Below, in pieces: positions 8,822-17,644 of a stretch of 64,000 nt of DNA. The stretch spans positions 186,001 to 250,000 of the forward strand of contig JBFWNR010000002.1 of the NCBI GenBank assembly GCA_050250955.1. Reading direction: 5' to 3'. A model generated the notes under the pieces. The model worked only from the letters and a program-made list of their open reading frames with translations, had not been told where the DNA came from and made no database searches. The position numbers and the translations under genes are program-made. Source of the DNA: CAWAYR01 sp050250955 (GTDB lineage Bacteria > Acidobacteriota > Vicinamibacteria > Vicinamibacterales > UBA2999). Each line of letters opens with the position of its first letter. The first letter of the stretch is position 1.

Positions 8822-11611
8822 ATGCGTCGCCTCCGCATCCTCGTCCTCGCCGTCGCCGCGCTGGTGGTGTTCGTGCTCCCCAACGTGGTGGAGCTGGTCA
8901 CCGACTGGTGGTGGTTCGACGAGGTCGGCTACCGCCAGGTGCTGACCACGACGTTGGCCGTCCAGGCGCTCGCCGGCACCGTCACGCTGGTGGTGGCGCT
9001 GGCCTGGCTGGTGGCCCACGTCCGGATCGCCGGCCGGACGCTGCCGGTGCATCCGCAGGAGATCTCGACCCCGGAAGGGCTGACGATGCGGCTGCCGGCC
9101 CGCCGCGAGGTCGAGGCCCTGGGTACCGTGCTCGCCGCCGGCGCCGCGATCGTCGCCGCGCTTTTCGCGGCCTCGACCTGGCCACAGCTGCTGGCCTGGT
9201 GGGAGGCGCAGCCGTTCGGGGTCGCCGACCCGGTGCTCGGCCACGACGTCGGCTTCTACGTCTTCACGCTGCCGATCCTCGAGCAGCTCCGTTCGGTGGC
9301 TTTCGGCCTGACCGGCCTGGCGCTGGCCGGGGCCGCGGCTCTGTACCTGCTCGGCGGCCAGGTGGCGATCACGCCGTTCGGCCTGCGGCTCGGCGAGCGG
9401 GCCCGCCGCCACATCGGGCTGCTGCTCGCGGTGGTGTTCGCGCTCATCGCCGCCGGCGCCTGGCTCGATCGCCCACGGGTGCTGCTGACGCCGACCGGCA
9501 TCATCCGCGGCGCCGGGTACACCGACGTCCACGCGCGGCTGCCGTTCGCCCTGGCCGAGATGGTCGCGGCCTTCGCCGGCGCCGGCCTCGCCGCGGCCTG
9601 GGCGTTCACCGGCCGGCATGCCACGGCAATCGCCGCGGTCGCGCTCTACGGCGTGGTCGTCCTCGCCGGCCAGATCTACGCCACCGGGCTGCAGCGCTTC
9701 GTGGTCAGCCCCAACGAGCAGGCCCGCGAGGCGCCCTACATCCAGCACAACATCGAGGCCACCCGGCGCGCCTTCGCGCTGGATCGCATCGTCCAGCGGC
9801 CGCTCACCGGCGATGCCGAGCTGACCCGCGCCGACGTCGATCGCAACCGCGCCACGCTCGACAACGTGCGGCTGTGGGATCACCAGCCGCTGCTCGAGAC
9901 CTTCGGGCAGATCCAGGAGATCCGCACCTACTACGACTTCACGGCGGTGGACAACGACCGCTACGAGATCGACGGCCAGCTGCGCCAGGTGATGCTCTCG
10001 GCCCGCGAGCTCAACCCGGCCGCGCTGCCCAACCGCACCTGGATCAACGAGCGGCTCACCTTCACCCACGGCCACGGCCTGACGCTCGGTCCGGTCAACC
10101 AGGTGACGCCCGAAGGCCTGCCGGTGCTGTTCGTCCGCGATCTGCCGCCGGTGTCGACGGTCAACCTGCCGGTCGAGGAACCGAGCCTGTACTTCGGTGA
10201 GCTGTCGAACGAGTACGCGGTGGTGCGGACCCGGGCCCGCGAGTTCCACTACCCCAAGGGCGACGACAACGTGTTCTCGTCCTACGAGGGCCGCGGCGGC
10301 ATCGTCCTCGACTCGTGGTGGAAGAAGCTGGCGTTCGCGATGCGCTTCCGTCACTACCAGCTGCTGCTCTCCGACGACATCACGACCGAGAGCCGGCTGA
10401 TCTTCGACCGGCAGATCGCCCGGCGGGCGCAGAAGATCGCGCCGTTCCTCACCTTCGACGACGATCCCTACCTGGTCGTCGACGGCGGCCGGCTCTACTG
10501 GATGCTCGACGCCTACACGCTGACCGACCGCTATCCCTACGCCGCCGAGGGCGCGGCCCGCGTCGCCTACATCCGCAACGCCGCCAAGGTCGTCGTCGAC
10601 GCCTACCACGGCACGACCACCTTCTATCTCGCCGAGCCCGACGACCCGATCGTGCGGGCCTACGCCCGGGCGTTTCCCAGTCTGTTCACGCCGCTCGACG
10701 AGATGCCGGCCGGACTGCGCCGTCACGTGCGCTATCCGGAGGGTATCTTCGCCATCCAGGCCGCGGTCTACTCGACCTACCACATGACCAGCCCGGCGGT
10801 CTTCTACAACAAGGAAGACCAGTGGGAGATGCCGACCATCGACAGCGGCGGTCAGGCGGTACGGATGTCGCCGTACTACACGATCATGAAGCTGCCCGGC
10901 GAGGCCCGCGCCGAGTTCATCCAGATGCTGCCGTTCACGCCGCGGCGGCGCGACAACCTGGCGTCGTGGCTGGTCGCCCGATCCGACGGCGCCCAGTACG
11001 GCCAGCTGATGGCGTTCGAGTTCCCCAAGCAGAAGCTGGTGTTCGGGCCGCGTCAGGTCGTCGCCCGGATCAACCAGGATCAGGTGATCGCGCCGCAGAT
11101 CACCTTGTGGAACCAGCAGGGGTCGGAGGTCATCCAGGGCACCCTGATGGTCATACCGATCGAGGAGTCGCTGCTCTACGTGCGGCCGATGTACCTGCGC
11201 GCCCAGGCCGGGCGCATTCCCGAGCTGACCCGGGTGATCGTCGCCTACCAGAACTCGATCGTCATGGAGCGCACGCTCGACGCGGCGCTGGCGCGGCTGT
11301 TCTCGCCGGAGGCGGTGGCCGCGCGGCGCACCCAGGTGACCGACGCCGCGGCGACCGACGGGTCGTCGGCGCCCCCGGCGCCCGACGCCGACGCCGACGC
11401 CGGCGCCGTGCCACCGGCCACCCCGGCCGCGGCGCCCGCCACGACGGTGCCGTCCGCCATCGCCTCGCTGCCCCCCGGTCCGCTGGCCGCCGAGGCGCAG
11501 GCCACCTACCAGCGGGCGATCGCCGCGCAGCGCGCCGGCGACTGGGCCACCTACGGCGCCGAACTCTCCCGCCTCGGCCAGATCCTCGAGCTGCTGGCGC
11601 GCCCGCGCTGA
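8822..11611 (+). CDS. UPF0182 (COG1615) large membrane protein
   Basis: The product has 929 aa, normal for this family. About seven hydrophobic helices occupy residues 1-320, starting with VLAVAALVVFVLPNVVELV and the family-typical DWWWFDEVGYRQV. A long extracytoplasmic region follows, with conserved pieces LPNRTWINERLTFTHGHGL, GPVNQVTPEGLPVLFVRDLPP, ELSNEYAVV and the stretch around PYLVVDGGRLYWMLDAYT. The tail (about 840-885) is an Ala/Pro/Asp-rich linker before a short helical end. The family is widespread but has no established biochemical function. TACACT (8805-8810) lies 11 nt before the ATG as a plausible -10 box. Confidence 0.85.
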   Translation: MRRLRILVLAVAALVVFVLPNVVELVTDWWWFDEVGYRQVLTTTLAVQALAGTVTLVVALAWLVAHVRIAGRTLPVHPQEISTPEGLTMRLPARREVEALGTVLAAGAAIVAALFAASTWPQLLAWWEAQPFGVADPVLGHDVGFYVFTLPILEQLRSVAFGLTGLALAGAAALYLLGGQVAITPFGLRLGERARRHIGLLLAVVFALIAAGAWLDRPRVLLTPTGIIRGAGYTDVHARLPFALAEMVAAFAGAGLAAAWAFTGRHATAIAAVALYGVVVLAGQIYATGLQRFVVSPNEQAREAPYIQHNIEATRRAFALDRIVQRPLTGDAELTRADVDRNRATLDNVRLWDHQPLLETFGQIQEIRTYYDFTAVDNDRYEIDGQLRQVMLSARELNPAALPNRTWINERLTFTHGHGLTLGPVNQVTPEGLPVLFVRDLPPVSTVNLPVEEPSLYFGELSNEYAVVRTRAREFHYPKGDDNVFSSYEGRGGIVLDSWWKKLAFAMRFRHYQLLLSDDITTESRLIFDRQIARRAQKIAPFLTFDDDPYLVVDGGRLYWMLDAYTLTDRYPYAAEGAARVAYIRNAAKVVVDAYHGTTTFYLAEPDDPIVRAYARAFPSLFTPLDEMPAGLRRHVRYPEGIFAIQAAVYSTYHMTSPAVFYNKEDQWEMPTIDSGGQAVRMSPYYTIMKLPGEARAEFIQMLPFTPRRRDNLASWLVARSDGAQYGQLMAFEFPKQKLVFGPRQVVARINQDQVIAPQITLWNQQGSEVIQGTLMVIPIEESLLYVRPMYLRAQAGRIPELTRVIVAYQNSIVMERTLDAALARLFSPEAVAARRTQVTDAAATDGSSAPPAPDADADAGAVPPATPAAAPATTVPSAIASLPPGPLAAEAQATYQRAIAAQRAGDWATYGAELSRLGQILELLARPR

Positions 11612-11615
11612 CGGC

Positions 11616-12761
11616 TCAGTACACGGCGCGCGCCGGCTGCGACGCCCGGCCGGCGAGGGCGAACCGCGGCTCGACCCCGACCCGGCCGGCGACCAGGTCG
11701 GCGACATGGGCGCCGACGGCCGGTCCGTGCTTGAAGCCATGTCCCGACCCGCCGCCGACGATCCACACGGTGGGCCACGTCGGGTGGACGTCGATCAGGA
11801 AGTCGCCGCTGGCGGTGTTCTCGTACTGGCAGACCCGCGCGTCGACGACCGGCGCCGTCGCCAGGGCCGGAAAACGCCGGGCCAGGAACGCCCGCGCCTC
11901 GGCGATCGCCGCCGCCTCCACGACGCGATCGGCGGTGTCGGGATCGATGGTCGGGCCGTGCCGGTCGAGGCCGATCTTGAAGCCGCGCCCGTCGAGGTCG
12001 GGAATGCCGTAGACGCCGGCCGCGAAGTCGATCCACGCCGGCAGGTGCTCGAGGCCGAAGCGCGGGTCACCGGCCGGGACGCCGAAGTACAGCACCTCCT
12101 GGCGGGTCGGCCGGATGCGCGCGCCGACGGCGAGCGGCAGCAGCGCCGGCAGCCACGGCCCGCAGGCCAGCACGTAGCAGTCGGCCTCCAGACGCCGGCC
12201 GTCGGTGGTGCGCACGTCCGGGCCGATCGCCGTCTCGTCGAGCGGACCGACGCGGGCGGTCAGATATTCCACGCCCTGCGCCCGCGCCAGCGACACGGCC
12301 GCGGCGACGGCCTGGCGGGCCCGGATCGCGCCGGCCCGCGGCTCGAACACCGCATCGCCCAGGCCGATGACGCCGATTTGCGGATAGCGTGACGCGACCT
12401 CGGCCGCGGCCAGCCGCTGGTGCGCGACGCCGAGGCCGCGGAAGGTCGCGGCGGTCTCGTCCAGGTGCGGACTGTCCCGCTCGCCGAGGAAGAGGACCCC
12501 GCACTCCTCCACCAGGCGCTGGCCGCTGGCCTTGGCCAGCCAGTGCCAGGCGGTCAGCGACTCGGTCGCCCACCGGGTGTAGCACGCCAGCGTCCCGTAG
12601 CCGGCGCGGATGACCCGTGAGTGGTCGGCGGAACTGGCGCGGCCGTTGGCCGGGCCGAAGGCATCGACGAGCGTGACACGCCAGCCGTCGCGCGCCAGGC
12701 GCAGCGCGCTCCACGCGCCGAACACGCCGGCGCCCACGACGACGACCGATCGTTTCCCCAT
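11616..12761 (-). CDS. FAD-dependent amine oxidase, monomeric sarcosine oxidase-like
   Basis: The product has 381 aa, the usual length for monomeric sarcosine/N-methyltryptophan oxidases. The Rossmann FAD motif is VVVVGAGVFGAWSALRLA (6-23), and the second conserved block is SSADHSRVIRAGYG (43-56). Cys311 in ARVCQYENTASGDFLID aligns with the cysteine that carries covalent FAD in monomeric sarcosine oxidase, so covalent flavin is likely. The C-terminal WIVGGGSGHGFKHGPAVG matches the family. The amine substrate is unknown. It converges on the UPF0182 gene with a 4-nt gap. TAAGAT ends 8 nt upstream of the ATG, with no ribosome binding site. Confidence 0.8.
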   Translation of the reverse strand: MGKRSVVVVGAGVFGAWSALRLARDGWRVTLVDAFGPANGRASSADHSRVIRAGYGTLACYTRWATESLTAWHWLAKASGQRLVEECGVLFLGERDSPHLDETAATFRGLGVAHQRLAAAEVASRYPQIGVIGLGDAVFEPRAGAIRARQAVAAAVSLARAQGVEYLTARVGPLDETAIGPDVRTTDGRRLEADCYVLACGPWLPALLPLAVGARIRPTRQEVLYFGVPAGDPRFGLEHLPAWIDFAAGVYGIPDLDGRGFKIGLDRHGPTIDPDTADRVVEAAAIAEARAFLARRFPALATAPVVDARVCQYENTASGDFLIDVHPTWPTVWIVGGGSGHGFKHGPAVGAHVADLVAGRVGVEPRFALAGRASQPARAVY

Positions 12762-12769
12762 CACCGGCA

Positions 12770-12775
12770 ATCTTA
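12770..12775 (-). promoter_or_regulatory. -10 element of a probably leaderless mRNA (flavoenzyme)
   Basis: TAAGAT on the minus strand ends 8 nt before the ATG at 12761. It lies across the stop region of the upstream DUF5009-like gene. It therefore suggests independent transcription of the oxidase from a leaderless message. Confidence 0.4.
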
Positions 12776-13870
12776 CGCGGTCCAGTACCAGCGGCGGCGA
12801 TGCGCCGCGGCGAGCAGCGCGTAGAGTGCGCCGAGGCACGCCGTCGCGTAGAGCAGCGAGGCCGTCTTGGCGGGCGCCAGCGGCGCGAACACCGCCTGGT
12901 GCAGCCACGCCTGCAGCGGGATCGGCCCGCCGGCGCCGCCGTCCACCGCGATGACGATCAGCAGCTTGCCGACCAGTCCCGAGAGCACGAACAGCAGCAG
13001 GGCGTTGCGGCCCAGGGCGACCAGCGGCTCGCTGACTCGAATCGCCCGGGTCGACAGTGGCCGGCCGTCGAGCCCGCGGTGCAACAGCCCCAGGGCCACC
13101 CAGGCCGTGCCGGCCGTGAAGACCGCATAGGAGCTGGTCCACAGCGACTTGTTGATGGGCAGGACGGTGCTCCAGGCCAGGCCGAGGACGACCAGCGCCG
13201 CGCCGCCGCCGAGCAGCCGCGCCGCGGCCGGGCCGCCGGCGCCGAGCACGATGCCGGCCACGGCGCCGATGAGCGTCGACGCGATGGCCGGCACCGTGCT
13301 CAACAGCCCCTCGGGATCCCAGTCGGGACGATACAGGTGCCTGGCCAGCAGCCGCCGGTCCAGCCACGCGCCGAGGTCGCGGCCGGGTGCGAGATCGCCG
13401 GCGACGCCCCCGGGCGGCGGCACCCACGCCAGCAGGCCCCAGTAGATGGCCAGCAGCGCGGCGGCGATGACGGCCACCCGCGCCGCCGACACCCGCCGGT
13501 CGCTCGGGCGCGCGACCCGCCAGACCGAGGCGGCGGCGAGGTAGCAGATCGCGATGCGCACCAGCACGCCGGGCACGCGCCAGCGCGCCGGGTTGAAGAA
13601 CGGGAAGCCGGCCATGAACAGCCCGAGCGCCGCGATGGTGGCCGCCCGCAGCGCAATCGCCGGCCACGTCGTCCGCTCGGCGCGCCCGAGCGCCAGCGCG
13701 GCCCCCATGGTGACGAGAAACCACGGGAAGATGAGGTCGGTCGGGGTCCAGCCGTGCCACTCGGCGTGGCGCAGCGGCGCGTAGACGGCGGCCCAGTCGC
13801 CCGGGTTGTTGACGATGACCATGCCGGCCATGGTCACGCCGCGGAAGGCGTCCAGCGAGCGCAGGCGCAT
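12773..13870 (-). CDS. DUF5009/NagX-like multipass membrane protein
   Basis: The product has 365 aa with about ten hydrophobic helices. The N-terminus RSLDAFRGVTMAGMVIVNN, followed by HAEWHGWTPTDLIFPWFLVTMGAALAL, is the hallmark of the heparan-alpha-glucosaminide N-acetyltransferase/NagX family. Members move acetyl groups to, or import, amino sugars across membranes; the bacterial role is not settled. I chose the ATG at 13870 because an upstream ATG at 13888 falls inside the likely -10 sequence (ATTATG on this strand), and because family homology begins here. It is divergent from moaA. Confidence 0.75.
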   Translation of the reverse strand: MRLRSLDAFRGVTMAGMVIVNNPGDWAAVYAPLRHAEWHGWTPTDLIFPWFLVTMGAALALGRAERTTWPAIALRAATIAALGLFMAGFPFFNPARWRVPGVLVRIAICYLAAASVWRVARPSDRRVSAARVAVIAAALLAIYWGLLAWVPPPGGVAGDLAPGRDLGAWLDRRLLARHLYRPDWDPEGLLSTVPAIASTLIGAVAGIVLGAGGPAAARLLGGGAALVVLGLAWSTVLPINKSLWTSSYAVFTAGTAWVALGLLHRGLDGRPLSTRAIRVSEPLVALGRNALLLFVLSGLVGKLLIVIAVDGGAGGPIPLQAWLHQAVFAPLAPAKTASLLYATACLGALYALLAAAHRRRWYWTA

Positions 13871-13885
13871 CCGCGGGCAGTCTGC

Positions 13886-13891
13886 CATAAT
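13886..13891 (+). promoter_or_regulatory. -10 element for moaA, overlapping a divergent promoter
   Basis: CATAAT lies 18 nt upstream of the moaA ATG. The same bases read on the other strand (ATTATG) could serve the divergent DUF5009-like gene. The spacer is so short that the two promoters must overlap. Confidence 0.35.
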
Positions 13892-13909
13892 CCGGGAAGC
13901 GCCCCTGGC

Positions 13910-14926
13910 ATGCTCCTCGACACCCGGCAGCGTCCGCTGCGCAACCTCCGGCTCTCGGTGACCGACCGCTGCAACCTGCGGTGTCAGTACTGCATGCCCG
14001 AGACCGACTACACCTGGCTGCCCAAGGCCGATCTGCTCACCTTCGAGGAGATCGACCGGCTCGTCGGCGTGTTCGTCGGTCTCGGTGTCGACAAGCTCAG
14101 GCTCACCGGCGGCGAACCGCTGCTGCGCACCGACCTGGCGGCGCTGGTCCGCCGGCTGGCCGCGCATCGCCCGGTTCGCGATCTGGCGATGACCACCAAC
14201 GGCATCCTGTTCGCCCCGGCCGCGGCGGCACTCAAGGCCGCGGGGCTCGGCCGGATCACCGTCAGTCTCGACACGCTTCGCCGCGACCGGTTCGTCGCCC
14301 TGGCCCGCCAGGACGAACTCGAGCGGACGCTGGCCGGGCTGGATGCCGCGGCACGGGACTTTCCCGGCGTCAAGATCGACACGGTCGTCATCCGCGGCGT
14401 GAACGACGACGAGATCGCCGACCTGGTGACCTTCGCCCGCGGCCGCGGGGCCGAGATCCGCTTCATCGAGTACATGGACGTTGGCGGCGCCACGGGCTGG
14501 AGCGCCGCCCAGGTGGTGTCACGGGCCGAGATCCTCGAGCGCATCGCCGACGCCTTCGGTCCGATCGCGCCCGCCGCCAAGGAGGCGGCCGCCCCCGCCG
14601 ATCGGTTCCGCCTCGCCGACGGCACGCCGTTCGGCGTCATCGCCTCGACGACGGCGCCGTTCTGCCGCAGCTGCGACCGGGCCCGCCTCACCGCCGACGG
14701 CGTGCTCTACACCTGCCTCTACGCGACGCGCGGCCTCGACCTGCGCGGCCCGCTGCGCGCCGGCGCCTCCGACGACGACCTGGCGCGGCTGGTCACCGGC
14801 ACCTGGGAGACCCGACGCGATCGCGGCGCCGAGGAGCGGCTGGGCATGGCCGACCGCCGGCCGCTCATCCCGGTGAGCTCACTGAAGCGCGATCCGCACC
14901 TGGAGATGCACACCCGGGGCGGCTGA
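13910..14926 (+). CDS. moaA: GTP 3',8-cyclase (molybdenum cofactor biosynthesis)
   Basis: The product has 338 aa. It is a radical-SAM enzyme that converts GTP to 3',8-cyclo-GTP, the first step of molybdopterin synthesis. The N-terminal cluster cysteines are C21, C25 and C28 (TDRCNLRCQYCM). The C-terminal cluster is FCRSC...YTC, and the chain ends in Gly-Gly, the flexible tail needed for catalysis in MoaA. LRLTGGEPLLR and SLDTL are the SAM-binding strands. No other moa/moe gene lies in the window, but a molybdoenzyme fragment lies at the left edge. Confidence 0.93.
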   Translation: MLLDTRQRPLRNLRLSVTDRCNLRCQYCMPETDYTWLPKADLLTFEEIDRLVGVFVGLGVDKLRLTGGEPLLRTDLAALVRRLAAHRPVRDLAMTTNGILFAPAAAALKAAGLGRITVSLDTLRRDRFVALARQDELERTLAGLDAAARDFPGVKIDTVVIRGVNDDEIADLVTFARGRGAEIRFIEYMDVGGATGWSAAQVVSRAEILERIADAFGPIAPAAKEAAAPADRFRLADGTPFGVIASTTAPFCRSCDRARLTADGVLYTCLYATRGLDLRGPLRAGASDDDLARLVTGTWETRRDRGAEERLGMADRRPLIPVSSLKRDPHLEMHTRGG

Positions 14927-14939
14927 CGCCGCCACTCCA

Positions 14940-14964
14940 CTAGCGGCTGGCGGCTAGCGGCTAG
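14940..14964. repeat. Heptanucleotide tandem array, CTAGCGG orientation
   Basis: Units are CTAGCGG, CTGGCGG, CTAGCGG, CTAG, starting 13 nt after the moaA stop. The unit is the cyclic complement of CTAGCCG, so this array is an inverted partner of the one at 15045-15076. They match at 22 of 25 positions. Confidence 0.75.
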
Positions 14965-14971
14965 AAAGGTG

Positions 14972-15007
14972 CGAACAGGAAAAGAGCCCGGTGAGAACAT
15001 CCCGGGC
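14972..15007 (-). terminator. Intrinsic terminator for the PQQ dehydrogenase operon
   Basis: GCCCGG (14986-14991) and CCGGGC (15002-15007) form a 6-bp stem with a 10-base loop. On the minus strand the stem is followed by the T-rich TCTTTTCCTGTT. This fits termination of the leftward dehydrogenase transcript. It lies between the two inverted heptamer arrays. Confidence 0.55.
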
Positions 15008-15044
15008 CCTCGGTCTTGTACCGACGGCGTGACAGCGTAATCCC

Positions 15045-15076
15045 CTAGCCGCGAGCCGCGAGCCGCTAGCCGCTAG
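15045..15076. repeat. Heptanucleotide tandem array, CTAGCCG family
   Basis: Units are CTAGCCG, CGAGCCG, CGAGCCG, CTAGCCG, CTAG. The array ends 6 nt before the stop codon of the PQQ dehydrogenase. It is inverted relative to the array at 14940-14964. Confidence 0.75.
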
Positions 15077-15082
15077 TCCCAG

Positions 15083-16690
15083 CTACCGCGTCCGCGCGGC
15101 CGCCGGCAGCGCGAACGCGTAGAGCGTCGTTCCCGACGGCAGCACCACCCACTGTCGGCCGTCGAGCATGTAGGTGGTCGGCGCGGCGTAGATCCCCGAG
15201 CCGGTCTGGAAGTGCCAGAGGTTCCTGCCACTGGCGGCATCGAAGGCCATCAGGTTGCCGTCCATGTCGCCGCCGAAGATGAGGCCCGACTCGGTGGAGA
15301 GCACGCCGGCCATCGACGGCGTGTGATACTTGAACTCCCAGCGGACGCTGCCGGTGGCCGGGTCGATGGCCCGCATCGCGCCGAACCCGCGGTCGGTGCG
15401 CTGGGCGGCGCCGCCGAAGTAGTACTCGCCGGGCACGAATTCCTGCTCCCATCCGTAGTAGGTGGCGCACACCTCGCGCGCCGTCACGTAGAGCAGGCCG
15501 GTCTTGGGGTTGAAGGCCGGCGACTGGAAGTTGGTGCCGCCGGTGATGTCGGGACACACCTCGGTGCCCTGCTCGGTCGGATCGGTGTTCGGCTTCACGT
15601 TGGGACGCCCGTTCGGCGCGATGGTCTCCGCCCAGGTGGTCTTGACGAAGGGCCGCCAGGCGAGCAGCTCGCCGCTCGTGCGATCCAGCGTGTAGTAGAA
15701 GCCGTTGCGGTTGGCGAAGAGCAGCGTCTTGCGGCGGACGCCGTTGATGGTGGTCTCGGCCAGCACCGGCACCTGGGTCGCGTCCCAGTCGTGGGTGTCG
15801 TGCGGCGTGAACTGGTAGTGCCACTTGAGGACGCCGGTGTCGGCGTCGAGGGCCACGACCGAGTCGGTGTAGAGGTTGTCGCCGTCGCGATCGTGGCCGT
15901 AGAGGTCCGGCCCGGGGTTGCCGGTGCCCCAGTAGATCAGATTCAGGGCCGGGTCGTAGGAGCCGGTCACCCAGGTCGAACCACCGCCGCGCTGCCACGA
16001 GTCGCCTTCCCAGGTCTCGCTGCCCTTCTCGCCGGGGCCCGGCACCACCCAGAAGCGCCACGCCCGCTTGCCGGTCGTGGCGTCGAAGGCGTCGATGAAG
16101 CCACGGATGCCGTACTCGGCGCCGGCGATGCCGACCACCACCTTGTCCTTGACGACCAGCGGCGCCGAGGTGGCGCTGTAGCCGGCCTTGTAGTCGTCGA
16201 TGACCACGTCCCACACGACGGCGCCGGTCTTCATGTCGAAGGCCAGCAGATGCGCGTCGAGCGTGTTCATGAACAGCCGGTTGCCGAGCACCGCGAAGCC
16301 GCGATTGACCCGGCCGCAGCACAGGTCGAGCCCCTCGGGGAGATCGCGCTGGTAGCGCCAGATCTGCCGGCCGGTGCGGGCGTCGATCGCCCAGGCGGCG
16401 TTGTTCGGGCCGGTGATGTACATCACCCCGTCGACGACGATCGGCGTCGCTTCGAACTTGCCGAGCTGGGCGGTCTGGAACGCCCACTGCGCCGACAGCT
16501 GGCCGACGTTGGCCGGCGTGATCTGGGTGAGCGGACTGTGGCGCTGACTGCCGTAGTCGCCGCCATAGGTCAGCCAGGCCCCGGGATCGGCGAGCCCCTT
16601 CTCGATCTGGGCGGGCGTCACGTTCTGGGCCGCAGCGGGCGCGGCGGCGAGGGCGGCGATCACGAGCGCGGCAACGGTCGGGGTCCTCAT
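15083..16690 (-). CDS. PQQ-dependent alcohol dehydrogenase, periplasmic
   Basis: The product has 535 aa. After a signal peptide (1-22, ending A-A-A-Q), an eight-bladed propeller is suggested by repeated A-x-D-x-x-T-G-x-x-x-W units (AIDARTGRQIW, AFDMKTGAVVW, ALDADTGVLKW). The adjacent cysteines C124-C125 form the vicinal disulfide that contacts PQQ. GTGNPGP (256-262) supplies the metal-ligand Asn. HDWD gives the catalytic Asp301 and an extra Asp303 at the +2 position that marks lanthanide-binding quinoprotein dehydrogenases. There is no fused heme domain. The cytochrome c gene 18 nt upstream in the same operon probably accepts the electrons. The alcohol substrate is unknown. Confidence 0.85.
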   Translation of the reverse strand: MRTPTVAALVIAALAAAPAAAQNVTPAQIEKGLADPGAWLTYGGDYGSQRHSPLTQITPANVGQLSAQWAFQTAQLGKFEATPIVVDGVMYITGPNNAAWAIDARTGRQIWRYQRDLPEGLDLCCGRVNRGFAVLGNRLFMNTLDAHLLAFDMKTGAVVWDVVIDDYKAGYSATSAPLVVKDKVVVGIAGAEYGIRGFIDAFDATTGKRAWRFWVVPGPGEKGSETWEGDSWQRGGGSTWVTGSYDPALNLIYWGTGNPGPDLYGHDRDGDNLYTDSVVALDADTGVLKWHYQFTPHDTHDWDATQVPVLAETTINGVRRKTLLFANRNGFYYTLDRTSGELLAWRPFVKTTWAETIAPNGRPNVKPNTDPTEQGTEVCPDITGGTNFQSPAFNPKTGLLYVTAREVCATYYGWEQEFVPGEYYFGGAAQRTDRGFGAMRAIDPATGSVRWEFKYHTPSMAGVLSTESGLIFGGDMDGNLMAFDAASGRNLWHFQTGSGIYAAPTTYMLDGRQWVVLPSGTTLYAFALPAAARTR

Positions 16691-16708
16691 CGCATCCTCC
16701 GCGTCAGG

Positions 16709-17536
16709 TCAGCTGGCCGGCCCGCGGAGCGACCGCAGGTAGCGCACGATGTCGGCAAGGTCGGCGTCGTTGAGACGGTCGGGGCCGTACGCGGGCATGA
16801 GCGAGCGCTGCGGCTCCGGGTCCACCTGGGCGGCGGGCTTGGCAAACGACAGCAGCTCCTCGGCGGGCGTCATCAGCTGCAGCGAGAAGGTGTCCTCGTT
16901 CTTGCGCAGGCCGCGCACCTTCCGGCCGTCGGCGGTGGTCACGGTGACCGTCTCGAAGCCGACCGGAATGACCTCTCCCGGCCGGCGGATCTCGCGTTCG
17001 AGCGCCGACGCCGATCGCGACGCGCCGATGCGCGACAGCACCGGGCCGAGCCGGCCGCCCCGTCCGCCCACCATGTGGCAACGGCCGCAGTTGGCCCCTC
17101 CGGTGGCCCAGAAGAGCTGCTCACCGCGGGCGGCATCGCCCCGTTCGGCCGCCGGACCGCCCGGCGCACTGAGCGTCCGCAGGTAGGCGACGAGCATCCA
17201 CACCTCGTCGTCCGAGAGGCTGACGTTGCCCGGCATCTCGGTGCCCGGGACGCCGTTCCTGATGGTGCGGGCCACCTGCGCATCCGAGCCGCCGTGCACC
17301 CAGTCGCCGGTGGTCAGGTCGCTGCCGCGGTAGCCCTTGGCGTCGATGCCGTGGCACACCGCGCAGCGGCCCCGGTAGATGTTCTGCCCCTGGCGGATCG
17401 CCGCGGCGTCGCCGGCCAGCGGGTTGGTCGCTGCCGGCTCCTGGCCACTCGCGACCGCGGCCGCCGACAGGGCGAGCCACACGCCCGCCAGGAACACGGT
17501 GCCCGGTGCCACAGTCCGTCGCCATCGCGAGGCCAT
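16709..17536 (-). CDS. Diheme cytochrome c, secreted
   Basis: The product has 275 aa. A signal peptide (to about residue 31) is followed by two class I heme domains: CAVCH at 58-62 with a distal Met in GTEMPGNVSLSDDE, and CGRCH at 150-154 with Met in SLMPAYGPDRLNDADLADIVRYL. It is the first gene of a two-gene operon with the PQQ dehydrogenase and is the likely periplasmic electron acceptor. The domain between the hemes and the last Met (ETVTVTTADGRKVRGLRKNED) resembles the heme-associated segment found in Planctomycetes and Acidobacteria cytochromes. Confidence 0.85.
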   Translation of the reverse strand: MASRWRRTVAPGTVFLAGVWLALSAAAVASGQEPAATNPLAGDAAAIRQGQNIYRGRCAVCHGIDAKGYRGSDLTTGDWVHGGSDAQVARTIRNGVPGTEMPGNVSLSDDEVWMLVAYLRTLSAPGGPAAERGDAARGEQLFWATGGANCGRCHMVGGRGGRLGPVLSRIGASRSASALEREIRRPGEVIPVGFETVTVTTADGRKVRGLRKNEDTFSLQLMTPAEELLSFAKPAAQVDPEPQRSLMPAYGPDRLNDADLADIVRYLRSLRGPAS

Positions 17537-17644
17537 GCCGTCCTCCCGTGACGGGGACGCCGCGGCAGGATCGGACGCCGCGCCGGCCGTGCCGATGCGC
17601 CGCCCGCCGCCGGCCGGATTGGTCCCCGCGCCGAATGCGCCCGT

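Noticed and set aside
14940..15076. Possible CRISPR array from the repeated units
   Set aside because: Units are only 7 bases, contiguous and degenerate, with no spacers and no cas genes.
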